NCBI RefSeq assembly: GCF_033439725.1 | Contig: NW_026944386.1 | Location: 1,240,001-1,304,000 of the forward strand | Length of the DNA stretch: 64,000 nucleotides | Reading direction: 5' to 3' | Origin: Neurospora tetraspora | Lineage: Eukaryota; Ascomycota; Sordariomycetes; Sordariales; Sordariaceae | Part shown: piece by piece, positions 1 through 9,542 of the stretch | Layout: the number at the start of each line of letters is the position of its first letter | Numbering within the stretch: position 1 is the first letter of the stretch | Position numbers and translations under genes: made by a program | The notes under the pieces: generated by a model | Seen by the model: the letters and a program-made list of their open reading frames with translations, nothing else | Told to the model about the DNA's origin: nothing | Databases searched by the model: none

Positions 1-1962
1 CTGTTCAACTGCTTGTCCATTCCCAACATTGTTGGTGTCATCGAGGCCGCTATTTCGCCGACTCGCCGCATCATCTTTGTCAGTCACTACCCGGCCATGT
101 TGACGATGGCTGCTGAGACTGTTCGCTTTGCTGTGCGCGTTTATGAGTGGAGTGGTCTTTATGTCCCCATCGTTCATGCCCGCCATGCTACTCAGCTTGC
201 TGAAGAGCCTGGTCCGTATATCCTGGGTATTACGGCCGAGTGTAGGTCGCTCTTCACGCCTCCCGCGGATGCTCTGGTTGTCGATCTCGACCGCAACTTT
301 GTTCTCACTTCAAGCCCACCCACCGCCCTTTCCCCTAGTCAGCGCAATAAGTTTGTGACCCGTCTAACTCAAGCTCTCAACGGGGACGTCACGCCTTCTG
401 GCGTTCCTCCCCACCTTCGCTCCGCTTATGGCGGTGGAAAGCTGATCCCCGCTGGTCAGATCATTGTCATGCGTGGAGAGGTCGAGTCAATCCAGGACCC
501 TGACTGGTGGAACCAGGATGCCGTTATGTCTGTCATGGATCATGTGTGCGAGAAGATGGGCCGCAACACCGGCATCAAGGCCGTCTTTGGTGGTTCCGCT
601 AAGAAACCTCTGATGACAAAGGTGTCTATGAGACACCTGAACGAGATTGTTCGTGAGCGAAACCAGTACTCGCGCGATGCGATGGAGGCTTGGCAGGATT
701 TCATCAACCTTAAGGGGCGTATGGAGACGGAGCTCAGCAAGGTCACCAAGAGGAACAACTACCTTAACGATGAGTTGGAGAGCTGGAAGCAGCAGTTCCT
801 CAAGTTCCAGACCTTTGCCGAGACCCTCACCAAGGAGACCCAGGACCTCAAGGCCAAGATCGAAAACTCGAAGCGCGAGAACCGGCGTCTGGGCAGCCTT
901 ATCGAGGAGCACAGGAGCGACTACAATCGCCTACAGATGCGCCTTCAGGGTACGGAGAAGCAGCGTGATGATGCCCTTGAAGCCCTTGTGCTTCAGCAAG
1001 AGATCGCCGAGGAGTTGGAGAGAGAGCGTAAGAGAAATAGGAAGGAGCTTACTGCCCTGCAACACACCAACAACACCATTACCCGGCAACGCGATGAGGC
1101 CCGTCGCGTGGTGCTTCACCTTCGCAGCCTGATTTCCGGCCAACACCATCACATGGAGCACATTGTCAAGACCATGACCTCCCCACAGGAGTTGGCTGCC
1201 GAGATTGAAGCTGGCTTTGTAGCAGCTGCACAGGAGGCGGAGGAAGCCACTGGTAAGCTATCAATTGTCTATCCAGATTATTTTGTAATGGATGCTAACC
1301 TGTATGTAGCTGGCGAGGAGCCCAACAACGAGAGGTTCATCAAGAACCTCACCCTGGCGAGCAAGCGCATCTCGTCGCAGACCTTTGTCGACGTGGCGGA
1401 CCGTCATCTCAAGGACAAGACCGATGCTATCGCGCATATCATCCGTAACATCGCCGAACAGTGCCAAGCGGCGGTAGACGGACTCCAGCTGGCGCAAGAC
1501 GCCGAACTCGGCACACACCACGAACCACTCTCGGCGAAAGGGGCCGGGATGTATTCAAAAAGCAGGAGAGGGAGTAATCTCTCAATCGCCCACAGCGATG
1601 ACGGCGCCACCTCGGTCGCGACCACCGAGGCCGGCGACGACTCTTTTCTTCTCAACCCCGATAGGAGCGGACGGTCCAGCATCCCGCCCACACCGGATCT
1701 CATTCCCAACCGCAGCAGCACTAGCATGTCAATCGCTAGCACGGCGACGACCCCTGAGCGCACCTCCCAATACTATAGCCTGGGGCACCACGACATCCCC
1801 ACAAGAATCCTCGAAGACGACGAGGATGAGCTCGCCGGCGAACGGAGCGAGAGTGAGAACCCCATCCCGCATGAGCCAAGCGTTCGCGTCGGCAAGCACG
1901 CCGAGTCCCTGATCCACCGTCCTTCGGGTGCGAGGATCAGCGCCCTGGGTAGCTCTCGTTAA
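1..1962 (+). CDS. DENN-domain protein, C-terminal part (5' end off the window)
   Basis: The reading frame is open from base 1, so the start lies outside the window. The first ~105 residues match the core and downstream DENN regions: a hydrophobic stretch with FVSHYPAMLTMAAE, then YVPIVHA and VVDLDRNFV. DENN proteins are exchange factors for Rab GTPases in membrane traffic, so a Rab-GEF role is inferred. Residues ~215-385 form a long charged coiled coil, followed by a Ser/Thr-rich, probably disordered tail. I place one intron at 1253-1309 (57 nt; GTAAGC donor, GCTAAC branch, TAG acceptor). It is a multiple of three without a stop, so retention would add 19 residues. The spliced fragment is about 634 codons. 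The target Rab cannot be told from the sequence. Confidence 0.8.
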   Translation: MFNCLSIPNIVGVIEAAISPTRRIIFVSHYPAMLTMAAETVRFAVRVYEWSGLYVPIVHARHATQLAEEPGPYILGITAECRSLFTPPADALVVDLDRNFVLTSSPPTALSPSQRNKFVTRLTQALNGDVTPSGVPPHLRSAYGGGKLIPAGQIIVMRGEVESIQDPDWWNQDAVMSVMDHVCEKMGRNTGIKAVFGGSAKKPLMTKVSMRHLNEIVRERNQYSRDAMEAWQDFINLKGRMETELSKVTKRNNYLNDELESWKQQFLKFQTFAETLTKETQDLKAKIENSKRENRRLGSLIEEHRSDYNRLQMRLQGTEKQRDDALEALVLQQEIAEELERERKRNRKELTALQHTNNTITRQRDEARRVVLHLRSLISGQHHHMEHIVKTMTSPQELAAEIEAGFVAAAQEAEEATGKLSIVYPDYFVMDANLYVAGEEPNNERFIKNLTLASKRISSQTFVDVADRHLKDKTDAIAHIIRNIAEQCQAAVDGLQLAQDAELGTHHEPLSAKGAGMYSKSRRGSNLSIAHSDDGATSVATTEAGDDSFLLNPDRSGRSSIPPTPDLIPNRSSTSMSIASTATTPERTSQYYSLGHHDIPTRILEDDEDELAGERSESENPIPHEPSVRVGKHAESLIHRPSGARISALGSSR

Positions 1963-2951
1963 GCGTACGAATTAGAAAGAGTGAAAGGACCGATCTATCT
2001 ATCTATCTATCTAGGCTAGGAACTGGCAGTGCTATCTAGTTGTTGATCCGAGATTCTTTTTTGGAAATTTTTGGAAACACACACACAAGGGACATATTAT
2101 GACGACGAATTAGGATAAGGGCGTGTTGTTTTGTAGTTGATCCAGAGATATCCCCATACTTCATGTCGATTTACTTTTTTATTTAACTCCTTTTCTTTTT
2201 TTATGTATCCAACCAACTCCGTTGTCTATACCACATCATCTACCACCCATCTGCCATCTCTTTTGTGTTTATGCAAATGCAAAAGCAGGAAATGTTGGAT
2301 CAAAATGTGAGAGGAAGAGAGGGAAGAGAGTAGGGGGAGGAAGGAGGAGGGAAGAAGTGAAGGAGACAGAGGAAAAAGGAAGGAAAGGAAATGAAGGGGA
2401 GGGAAGGAGGAGAGGGAAAGGAAGGACATCTGGTCTCTTTTTTCGTTTCATGTCGTCACAGTCACACACACTCACGGTCGCCCACACACTCACACTTACA
2501 TATGTTCTATGAATCCCACTGTGGCGTTGTTCCTTTTTTTGAAAGATACCAAGTTTTATTTTCCCTCAACAACCTGACCTGACCAAACTACGAACTCTTT
2601 GGTAATCCATCCATCCGTACCTCTCATCTTGCTCTTAGCTGCTCTCAAGCAGACAAAGCCGGCATTTTAGCATAGTATCACATAACATCAACTACTGCAA
2701 AGCGCAGCGTAATGTCCTGATACGACAGAGTCCCTAGCTCTATTCTCTTTCTTTAAGCCACGTTTTACGCTATCAGGTAGTCTAATTTCTAATACTGATT
2801 TGTGGAGAGATGATGACATCAACGATGCTTGTTTACTTACCACTCTGCCACTGTGCCATTGTGCCCGACATGGCAAAGGGACGGAAGAAAAGGGAGGGGG
2901 AAAAAAAAAAAGGAAAACAAAGAAGCCAACAGCCTATCGCTCTGCTGCCTT
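1963..2951. other. Gene-free stretch after the DENN gene
   Basis: This holds the probable 3' UTR of the DENN gene and simple-sequence DNA: about five ATCT units at 1993-2013, a CA run near 2079-2092, a nearly pure purine tract at ~2300-2430 and a CA/CT-rich patch at ~2455-2505. Short open frames here have low-complexity translations and no recognisable protein. Confidence 0.7.
1993..2013. repeat. ATCT microsatellite
   Basis: About five tandem ATCT units lie 30 bp after the DENN stop codon, probably in its 3' UTR. Confidence 0.85.
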
Positions 2952-2955
2952 TATA
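2952..2955 (+). promoter_or_regulatory. TATA box of the 5S rRNA gene
   Basis: TATA lies at -29 to -26 relative to the first base of the 5S gene, within TTATAAGG. Neurospora 5S genes are known to need a TATA element at this spacing for RNA polymerase III transcription. The exact spacing supports this being a live gene. Confidence 0.85.
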
Positions 2956-2980
2956 AGGATAAGAACTACACAGAAAAGAC

Positions 2981-3100
2981 ACATACGACCATACCCACTG
3001 GAAAACTCGGGATCCCGTCCGCTCTCCTATAGATAAGCCAGTGAGGGCCAGACTAGTAGTTGGGTCGGTGACGACCAGCGAATCCCTGGTGTTGTATGTT
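2981..3100 (+). rRNA. 5S ribosomal RNA (dispersed single gene)
   Basis: The 120-nt sequence starts ACATACGACC and ends GTTGTATGTT, and these ends pair as helix I. Helix II forms between CCCACTGG and CCAGTGAGGG with a bulge. Helix IV is GGTCG-GTGA-CGACC, and helix V closes with CCAG/CTGG. The AGTAGTTGGGT and CCAGCGAATCCCT blocks are the conserved 5S core that carries internal pol III control elements. Upstream is a -29 TATA box and downstream a T7 run. Neurospora is known to scatter its 5S genes singly, in several isotypes, instead of in tandem arrays. From memory this differs from the commonest (alpha) isotype in helix II and the loop C region while keeping the pairing, so it may be a minor isotype. 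It sits between two convergent protein genes. Confidence 0.95.
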
Positions 3101-3105
3101 TTTTT
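3099..3105 (+). terminator. RNA polymerase III terminator of the 5S gene
   Basis: A run of seven T residues overlaps the 3' end of the 5S gene. A second run of eleven T follows at 3115-3125 and could act as a backup. T-runs are the standard pol III stop. Confidence 0.85.
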
Positions 3106-4098
3106 CTCTCTGTCTTTTTTTTTTTGCCCGCTTTTCATTTCCTCCTGGCTAATTGTTAGACCTAAGTAGTGCACTTGATCGTGTAGTCGGTTTGATAGGG
3201 GGTAATATGCCTACATATATACGTCTTTTTCAACAAGTCAGTTAGTTAGTTACTCATAGATGATCAAAGTGATTGGCTATAACGAACGGCAGTGCATCCT
3301 CGGAGGTAACAACGTAAATTACACCGACACCCAGACTTGACGTAAGTGGTGATGAGGGGAGTTCACCCGGCGAACAGAGGTGAAACAGTGTCAACGGAAT
3401 ACAGAGTGAGATATTCGATCGCTCGAGGCATAAGCAATCAAGTGCCTGTTTATCGTGACTTAACGAATAGCACGAAATGTTAGCATGTATGCGTGAGTGA
3501 GCGGTTTCAGATGATGTCAAGCAAGGTAAGACATTAATGTTCCTCAAAGAACCATCAGTTTGGTTGAGTTGGTGCAGCTAGATCGTGGTCTTTAGGTGGA
3601 AGCAGATATCAGTGACGAGCAATAAGGGGCAACAGAAGGCAGATAGGTTAGATGGAAAGATGTTCGATTTGAATACTCTAACAACCCTTTTTGGCTTTTT
3701 GATAACCCATAACACCAAACCATACTTGCAAAACCAAACCAGAACCAAGCAAGTAGAACCCGCAAACTCCGCAAACAATGTGGCAAAGCGAAATAATACC
3801 TGTAACCACAAGAATGGCCAGCAAGTAACTCGCTGGTTTTCTCTCCAGCCGGAAAAGAAATGACGTGATTAAATCCATGATTCCCTCACCAACCTATCTT
3901 TCCTCAAGAAAGATTGGTGAACAGAATCCAGGCCGCCCTCCTCCATGTTGAGCCACACACGCTATACCTCGCTTTTTTATCACTTTTGAAACAGCGATTT
4001 CTAATACGAAGTAGTAGGGGGTATCAACACGCCATGCCATGATCAAAGCATAACCTATCTCAAACTCAACTCATCGAGCGCATCTCTTCTTTCCCTCT
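3106..4098. other. Gene-free stretch between the 5S gene and frh
   Basis: Probable frh 3' UTR plus AT-rich spacer. Open frames up to about 100 codons exist on both strands, but their translations resemble nothing I know. Apart from the 5S T-runs I see no RNA gene or repeat. Confidence 0.55.
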
Positions 4099-7000
4099 TT
4101 ACAGATACAAACTGTTGAAAGAAACAATGTCACGTCTGATCTTGGACAAGCTGAGCTCGAACTTGTCCTTGAGCTCTTCGCTGCCCATGACGCGGGCGGC
4201 CTCGGCCATTTGGCGGAGGAGCTCCTCGAGACGGCGGAAGAGACGGATGAGCGAGCCTTCGTAGACGTTGGTCATTTTGCTATCGGTAAAGTCAGTAACA
4301 GAGTCCTGCGAATTGAAAGGGAATTGAATTGAACATACCAAATCTCGGAGAACGGCCTTCCCTGAGCCCAAGCCAGGACAGTCTCCATGAGCTGCCACTT
4401 GAGACTCTGAACGTACTCGTCCTCATTGACATCCAGCTTACTTTCCGCGCTGACCTTGGCGATGATCCTGGCCTGAGCCTGGATTTCGCGGAAAGGCTTA
4501 GCCAGCTCCTCCTTGAGCGCCTGCGTCTCGATCTTTTCGTCAAAGATGAAGCAGCTGAGAATGCAAGCGCAGATCTCAGGGCTCAGCTCGTTGAAGAAGC
4601 GGTTGAAGAGCAACTCGGCAAGGAGAAGCTCATGACCCTCTGTCGAGGAGATCTCGCACGCGACACGGGCCTTCATCTGGACGACCTCGGCGTCGTTGAT
4701 GAAGCCCAGTCTGCGAAGGACACGCTTGCGAGATTTGAGCTCGTCAAGCTGCGCAACGCTGTGGGCCTGGGCAATGGCCTTCTTCTTCTCCTTGATCTGC
4801 TCGCCAAGGCTCATCTTGAGGCTGTACTGGTTCCACAGTTCAACAAGGAGAGGAGAGTTGTGGAGAGGGTTGGCCACCAAACGCGACTCGAGGACCTCAA
4901 TCTTGCGGAGCAGCTTCTTAAAGCTGTCGTCGTTGATGCCCATGTTCTCCATAGGATCCAAGATAGGGATGCCGTCAGGGAAGCGACGGCTGATCTCGTC
5001 AACGGCCTTACCCACCCCGTCCTTCTCGTCGGCGCTTTCGAGCCTCTTGGGCAAGAAAACACGCAGCTGACCAAGGGCCCTGAGACAGTTCAGAAGGCAG
5101 GGGACAACCTCCCACCTGGCATTCTTGCCATCCTTTCCTGCAGGCATGATGCCCTCAGGCATCGGCGTCTCCCCACGGGCCTTGGGGTTGAAATCGCCAG
5201 ATACCTTCAACAAAACGTCCAAAACGTATGACTCTTGCTCTGGATAAGGTGGCTGACCGTTCTTCGGGTTTTGCCGTTGGGTATGTTTAATCAGAACACC
5301 CCAGCCATAGTCCACTCCACTTGGGCTCTTAATGTGAATGAGACGGCCCTCCTGGAAAAAGCCAGTACAGTTTTGGGGATGCTGAATGACATGCACCATA
5401 TCCTTGTTGTACTCTTCCAGTTGTTGACGCACACCGTAATAATCCTTGACAATGCTCTCGTCCGGAATGATGATGGCGTCCCTCTCCTGTTGCAGGCTGA
5501 TGAGCTCACGCTCGAGCTGCGGTACGCTCGCAGCGTTCTGGAATTGGAAGAAACACCTCTCCAGCATGTACTCGGGGGAAATAGCCTCGATACGGAGGAG
5601 GTTGAGGACCATGTTGTAGCCGAGATGGAAGGCAGAGTTGAGCTTGTCCTGATGTCCGACAACGATAGCTCTGGCCGTCTCGGGTTCGAGCTTGTCATCG
5701 ACCATCATGATAACGATACCGCGGTCATCGAGACCACGACGACCGGCTCTGCCAGCCATTTGGATGTACTCGGAAGAAGTAAGAGGGCGGCGTTGCTGAC
5801 CATCCCACTTGGTGACCTGGGTGAAGACAACGGTTCTGGCAGGCATGTTCAGACCGATGGAGAAGGTTTCGGTGGCGAAAAGGACCTTGATAAGACCCTC
5901 CTGGAACAGAATCTCGATGGTCTCCTTGAGGATGGGCAACAAGCCGGAGTGATGCACACCGATACCCTTGCGCAGAAGGGGAAGGATGTTGGCGATCTGG
6001 GGGAGGTTCTTGTCGTCCTCGGACAGCTGAGCAAGAGCATTTTCGAAAACCTTGTTAACCATGTTCTCCTCATCCGGGGCGTTGAACTTCATGCTGGAAC
6101 TGGCCAAGGCCATCTGCTCGCACTCCCTCTTGCTGAAGTTGAAGACGATGACAGGTTGGAAGTTCCTTTTGAGAATCATCTTGATGATCTTTGCGATATC
6201 CGCCTTGTCATTAGCAGCCTCTCCGCCCTTGTTCGTCTTCTTGTTCTTGCCCTTGCCCTTTTGCTTGGCACTCCAGTCGTTGGGGTCGGCACCCTTCTTC
6301 TCTTCGATCATGGCCATTGCTTGGTTGAAGTTGTTCTCCTTGAAATTGCCCTTTTCGTCGACAATGAGGAGGATACCCTTGCCACCGGCGGGGAAGAAGT
6401 AGTTTTGCAAGGGCGTGGGACGGAAATCGGTGTAGACGACGTGACAGGCTTGACGATGGATCTTGGCGATCCATTCAGCGAACTGGAAGGCGTTGGGAAT
6501 GGTGGCGGAGAGGAAGACGTATCTGACCTTGTCGGGAAGCAAGATGATGGTCTCTTCCCAGACAACACCTCTGATCTTGTCGCGCATGTAATGAATTTCA
6601 TCAAAGACGACCCAGGCGACTTCGCGCATGATTTCGGAACCACGGTACAACATGGAGCGCAGAATTTCGGTGGTCATGACGAGACAGCTGGCTGTGGGAT
6701 TAATGGTAACGTCACCAGTCATGAGGCCAACGTCGCCAAACTCGGCCTGGAAATCTCTGTACTTTTGGTTTGAAAGAGCCTTGATAGGACTCGTGTAGAT
6801 GACCCTCTGGTTCTTCTTGAGGCACTGAGCGATGGCATATTCGGCAACGACCGTCTTACCAGCAGAGGTATGGGCGGAAACCAGGACACTCTCTTCGCGC
6901 TCAATAGAGGCGACGGACAGGGCCTGGAAGGGATCGAGCTTGAAGGAGTATGTTCGGGCGGGCTCGGCGGGGGGCTTGTGTTCAGACAGGGGGATATACT

Positions 7001-7445
7001 CGTAGTCCAAATCGGGGGGCAGGGCGACCTGATGCTGAATGTTGTGGGAGATGACGATGGACTCGCCCTCGGTGGGCGCGAAACCCTGGGCGCCGGTGAC
7101 CTCTCGGGACTCTGCCGTCTGGAAGGCATCGGTCATGATGGGCTCGGCCTCGTCCGTCTTCTTCCTGCGCTTGCTGTCGCCCTGGCCATGGGGGCTCTGA
7201 GGCGACTGAACATCGTCGGCAGCGGCAGCGGCATCGCCGTTGGAGGTCGTGGGCTGGTCGGTGCTGATGTTGTTGTTGTTGTTGTCTTCTTGCGGCGCGG
7301 GGGCGGCTTGGGCTTGCAGGTGAGTGACGGCGGCGGCATTTGCGGTGGCAGCGGCAGCTCCATCGGTCATTTCGACATCGGGAGAGGCCTTGCGCTTCTT
7401 CTGGGCGCGAGGCTGCTCCTCGAAAACCTCAAAGAGGTCATCCAT
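4099..7445 (-). CDS. frh: FRH / Mtr4-type DExH-box RNA helicase
   Basis: An Mtr4/Dob1-family Ski2-like helicase of 1095 residues. The family unwinds RNA for the nuclear exosome in the TRAMP complex. In Neurospora the orthologue FRH also binds FREQUENCY and is essential for the circadian clock (established knowledge). Motifs seen: AHTSAGKT (Walker A, ~191-198), DEIH (~282-285), SAT (~313-315) and QMAGRAGRRG (~562-571). An arch/KOW region and a DSHCT C-terminal domain follow. The first ~150 residues are acidic and low-complexity, with a lysine/arginine patch. A 59-nt intron (4280-4338) near the 3' end adds the last 60 residues. I start at the ATG giving MDDLFEVFEE; the frame runs nine codons further upstream but has no ATG there. 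It is divergent from tsc13. Confidence 0.95.
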
Positions 7446-8190
7446 CTTGACGGGTGTTGCAGATGTCCCCAATCAGATGATGTGGTATTGGCCGATAAAT
7501 AGGAAATGCGAAAGGGTGAGAGATAGAGTGCAGCTCCGAGCACCTAGGCTTCCTGAGCCTTGGGACTGTGGGCTGAAAAAAGAAAGTGGCGTACGTAGAC
7601 GGCCGGGAAGGTTGTTGGATGAAGGGGGGTTGATGGATTGCAGAACCCAAGAACCAACGACCCTACGAAAGATGGAACGACAGACGGGACGCCGATAAAC
7701 GTTATCGCTAACGAAGAAAAAAAGTTGAAGGCAAGGAACCGGGAGTGGCAGAATTATCTGCGGGTCTCCACAGGCGGTCAGGCCAATCGATCGCTCGATC
7801 CGGATGACATTGAATCGATCAGCTCTGCGTATGCATCTAGAAGAGCTTCTCCAATTTCTTCTAGATGCATATAAGACCGTCACCTCAACAGACTCCGCCA
7901 ATCCGAGGTATCGGAGCTCGACGGTGGGCCCCTCCGCCAAAAACCTGGAATTCTCGGGAGGTGTGGGGTGCCACGTCCGTCTCCCAGGCCCGCCACGGGA
8001 GCGGCCACTGGAGCGCTATAACTCCCGCGGACACCGCCCAAGCTAGTGGCCCCGGCCCCGGTCTTTCCTTTCTCTTAACTTCCATTCTCTTTCATCTGAT
8101 CGAGCAACGCGTCGGTTTTCCTCTTTTTTCCTTTCTCGGACTCCGTATCTTGATCTTGGTGGAATACACAAACCGAACACACAAGTCAAC
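7446..8190. other. Divergent promoter region of frh and tsc13
   Basis: This 745-bp spacer separates two divergent start codons. It has a CCAAT box on the + strand (7783-7787), a GATC/CGATCG-rich patch at ~7787-7822, a perfect inverted repeat at 7830-7871 and a pyrimidine-rich leader (~8060-8150) just before tsc13. Both genes are general housekeeping genes, so a shared promoter is plausible but inferred. Confidence 0.65.
7830..7871. repeat. Perfect 15-bp inverted repeat (12-nt loop)
   Basis: The arms TATGCATCTAGAAGA (7830-7844) and TCTTCTAGATGCATA (7857-7871) are exact reverse complements around a 12-nt spacer. Each arm also contains the palindromes ATGCAT and TCTAGA. The repeat lies about midway between the frh and tsc13 start codons. 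Confidence 0.9.
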
Positions 8191-9204
8191 ATGGCCGCCA
8201 AGCTCGCTCTCAAGCTTTCCAACCGGTCGCCGAGGCAGCCCATCAAGAAGCTCCCGGCTTCCATTGAGCTCCCCGCCGATGCCACGGTGGAGGACGCGAA
8301 GCAGGCCGTTGCCCGCCAGTCCGGTATCGACGACTTCAACCGCATTGGTCTCTTCGACCCCGAGACCAAGAAGATTCTCAAGAACCGCAAGGCTCTTGTC
8401 CGCGATGAGGCCGGTGTTGTCAAGGCCGGCGAGCTCGTCGTCAAGGACCTTGGTACGTCATGATTTCTCAAAGCATGTGAAAGTTCCCAAACTAACACAA
8501 CCCACCACAACACAGGCCCCCAGATCGCCTGGCGCACCGTCTTCGTGATCGAGTACTTCGGCCCCATCCTCTTCCACGTCCTCGTCCCTCTGCTCCGCCC
8601 CTACATCTACAGCTTCGGCTCGTGGGCCTACAAGAACGAGACCGAGACGCCCATGTCCAAGGTCCAGTGGCTCCTGTTCGCCCTCTTCAACCTCCACTTC
8701 CTCAAGCGCGAGTACGAGACCTTGTTCGTCCACAAGTTCTCGGCCAACACCATGCCCGCCTTCAACATCTTCCGCAACTCTGCCTTCTACTGGCTCCTCG
8801 CCGGCCTCATGTGCTCCCTCGACATCTACCGCCCCGGTTCTTCCTCCGACCGCAACGAGCTTGTTCTTCTTGACTACTTCGGCATTGGCCTCTTCGCCGT
8901 CTGCGAGGTCTGCAACTGGATCGTCCACCAGCATTTGGCCAGCCTCCGCAAGCCCGGCGGCACTGAGCGTGGTATCCCCAACACCATTGGTAGCAACCTG
9001 GTTACCAGCCCCAACTACATGTTCGAGGTCCTTGCTTGGGTTGGTGTCATCTTGATCAGCCGCAGCTTTGCTGTTGTCATCTTCATTGCTACCGGTACTT
9101 TCTACATGCGCAGCTGGTCCCGCGGCAAGGAGAGGGCTCTTCGCAAGGAGTTCGGTGACCGCTACAAGGCCAAGCGCTACACCATGCTTCCCGGTCTTAT
9201 CTAA
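8191..9204 (+). CDS. tsc13: Very-long-chain trans-2-enoyl-CoA reductase (Tsc13 family)
   Basis: A 316-residue polytopic protein; yeast Tsc13 has 310. The family carries out the last step of ER very-long-chain fatty-acid elongation, reducing trans-2-enoyl-CoA with NADPH, which feeds sphingolipid synthesis. The N-terminal ~87 residues, all in exon 1, form the ubiquitin-like fold typical of the family. Exon 2 carries several hydrophobic segments and the steroid 5-alpha-reductase-type C-terminus with SPNYMFEVLAW and a basic end (KAKRYTMLPGLI). One intron of 63 nt (8453-8515) interrupts the glycine codon after KDL. The ATG has a good context (TCAACATGGC). Confidence 0.93.
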
Positions 9205-9542
9205 GCTAGGCTTGTTATAAGGGTTTGGCTTAGGTGCAAGCCTGGAGTGTGTCGCGCATAGTCTTTTCAGCTTAGGGCTGGTGGTTTGATGCAAGCATTC
9301 TTGTACACTCAGTGTATGACAATCGAGAACGGTGGTAGTGGTCATTCTATGAGATGCCATTCCTATCCAACCTCGTGTGTTATAGAGTGTTAGATAAAAA
9401 CTGGTGATAGAAATGTGTAATGAGATGAACGAGTTTTATGAACTCGAATGGCATATTATCCAGCTTGTTGGTATCTCAAATCATTACGTCGTGACATCGT
9501 TAAGCAGATCTTTCCATATCCAACCAGCCAAAGAGAGGGAAC
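9205..9542. other. Convergent spacer between tsc13 and the BLOS1-like gene
   Basis: The two stop codons face each other across 338 bp, which holds both 3' UTRs. I see no other gene. Confidence 0.6.

Noticed and set aside
4329-6773. Two long open frames (300 and 512 codons) on the + strand opposite frh
   Set aside because: They are antisense to strongly conserved helicase sequence. Their translations are repetitive Leu/Val/Asp-rich shadows of the frh codon pattern with no domain.
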